Assembly: GCF_051020765.1 (NCBI RefSeq)
Contig: NW_027469101.1
Location: forward strand, 434,001 to 498,000
Direction of reading: 5' to 3'
From: Lasioglossum baleicum
Taxonomy: Eukaryota > Arthropoda > Insecta > Hymenoptera > Halictidae
DNA: 64,000 nucleotides
Positions 63,201-64,000 of the stretch are shown here, piece after piece. The notes beneath the pieces were generated by a model. The model was given only the letters and a program-made list of their open reading frames with translations, made no database searches and was not told where the DNA came from. Positions within the stretch are counted from its first letter, which is position 1. The number at the start of each line of letters is the position of its first letter. The translations under genes were made by a program, and so were the position numbers.

Positions 63201-64000
63201 CACATTTTTTTTTGTTAATCTTACTGTTATTTCATGTGATTGCCGGTATGCGTCCCTACACTTACGGAGCTATACGCCTGGAGGGGTCTGGAGGTTGCGT
63301 ATGACATATCAGGGCGGCATACTGTATGAGCTTCGTTAAATAGTTTAACCATAGTATAGTAACGTACGCATTCTTTCGCAGTCCTCTATTTATTTACAAA
63401 CATTGTAATTTATTGTTATGATTATGATATTTTGTAGTTTCATCGAAATTTTCAAATTTTATTTTAAATGATTGCATTTCTTAGTAAAAGTATCTGTGGA
63501 ATTAATTGAGTGTACATTTTTGAAGTTATTTTGTTAAACTTATTGTTATTTTATATGATTGTCTCTATACGTTCCATCGTATCCGGTGCGTCACGGCAGG
63601 AGTGGTCTTGCAATAACGTTTTGTAGGCCGAAACCACACTACTGTCTGGTCTCCGTTAATTTCTTTAACCATGATTTTGTGCCATATGCATTTTTACCTG
63701 TGTTTCATTTATTTATACATACTGCAATTTGCTGATATGATATTTTCCATTTTCTTCGACATTTTCAATTGTTATCCATAGAAAATAGTATTTCCTAGTA
63801 AAAGTGCCTTGGAATTAGTTGAATCTACATTCATGACATTATTATGTTGATCAAATTGCTATTTCACATGACAGTCCGTTTACGTACCGACGCTGTTTGA
63901 GCGCCACGTCTGGAGTGGCCTCGTAGTGGTGTATGACAGATCGGAGCGGCATAATGGATGGTCTTCGTTAATTTCGGTATCCATAACATTGTACCGTATG
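56680..64000 (+). repeat. Satellite A array, forward orientation, third unit (runs off the right edge)
   Basis: About 23 A monomers. Segments correspond in order to the A+ block of the previous unit at roughly 90-95% identity by eye: 56,680-57,190 with 23,329-23,840; 58,140-58,290 with 23,850-23,990; 58,290-58,940 with 25,860-26,510; 58,950-61,130 with 26,830-28,990; 63,650-64,000 with 29,000-29,350. Between these, about 0.9 kb (57,190-58,140) and 2.5 kb (61,140-63,650) are present only here, and about 1.9 kb and 0.3 kb are present only in the other unit. The gains and losses are close to whole numbers of monomers. No gene is supported. Confidence 0.93.
60224..60276. repeat. (TA)n microsatellite inside a satellite A monomer
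   Basis: An uninterrupted run of about 26 TA dinucleotides (53 bp). The corresponding monomer in the previous unit (near 28,120) has only a short tttatatattctg, and the flanks match on both sides. This is therefore a slippage expansion of A's own cttatttatacata motif. Its true length may be hard to assemble. Confidence 0.97.

Noticed and set aside
1..64000. CRISPR array
   Set aside because: The periods (313 and 345 bp) and continuous monomers without unique spacers are those of eukaryotic satellites.
1..64000. Telomeric repeats, rRNA or tRNA genes
   Set aside because: I saw no run of short telomere-type units and no stretch with rRNA or tRNA features. The repeated GC-rich motif of A does not form a tRNA-like arrangement that I can support.

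Overview
The window is made entirely of satellite DNA. I can support no protein-coding gene, rRNA, tRNA, CRISPR array or recognisable transposon in it. Two unrelated tandem-repeat families fill all 64 kb. Family A has a monomer of about 313 bp: an AT-rich part with runs of T and A, and a roughly 110 bp GC-richer, CpG-containing part. Family B has a monomer of 345-346 bp that is itself a dimer of two diverged halves of about 170 and 176 bp. Long arrays of diverged, head-to-tail monomers without genes point to eukaryotic constitutive heterochromatin, such as pericentromere, centromere flank or a heterochromatic chromosome arm. CpG does not look depleted, which would fit an invertebrate with little DNA methylation, but that is inference. 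I do not recognise either satellite family and cannot name a species.

Layout, with + and - giving repeat orientation: A+ 1-1,863; A- 1,867-7,499; B+ 7,500-21,935; a short GATA-rich filler; B- 21,969-23,328; A+ 23,329-35,187; A- 35,191-40,823; B+ 40,824-55,285; the same filler; B- 55,319-56,679; A+ 56,680-64,000. The blocks A+ (11.9 kb), A- (5.6 kb), B+ (14.5 kb) and B- (1.4 kb) therefore form one compound unit of about 33.35 kb. One complete unit lies at 23,329-56,679, with parts of the units on either side.

Positions 1 to about 23,330 reappear at 33,325 to about 56,680 with only a few dozen differences noticed by eye (well above 99% identity). They share every inversion junction and nearly every monomer deletion. 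Just past the B-/A+ junction the similarity between the two units drops to roughly 90-95%, and insertions or deletions of whole monomers appear. This is what a recent tandem duplication of one 33.35 kb unit would leave if its breakpoint lay near that junction, inside an older series of diverged units. It predicts that the roughly 10 kb to the left of the window nearly match 23,330-33,324.

Smaller items are inverted-repeat junctions, truncated monomers, a half-monomer hybrid in B, a ~45 bp internal subrepeat in A, a ~95 bp non-satellite insert in one A monomer near 32,095, and a (TA)n tract at 60,224-60,276. All ATG-initiated reading frames are short (126 codons at most) and recur because the repeats recur. 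None was annotated as a gene.
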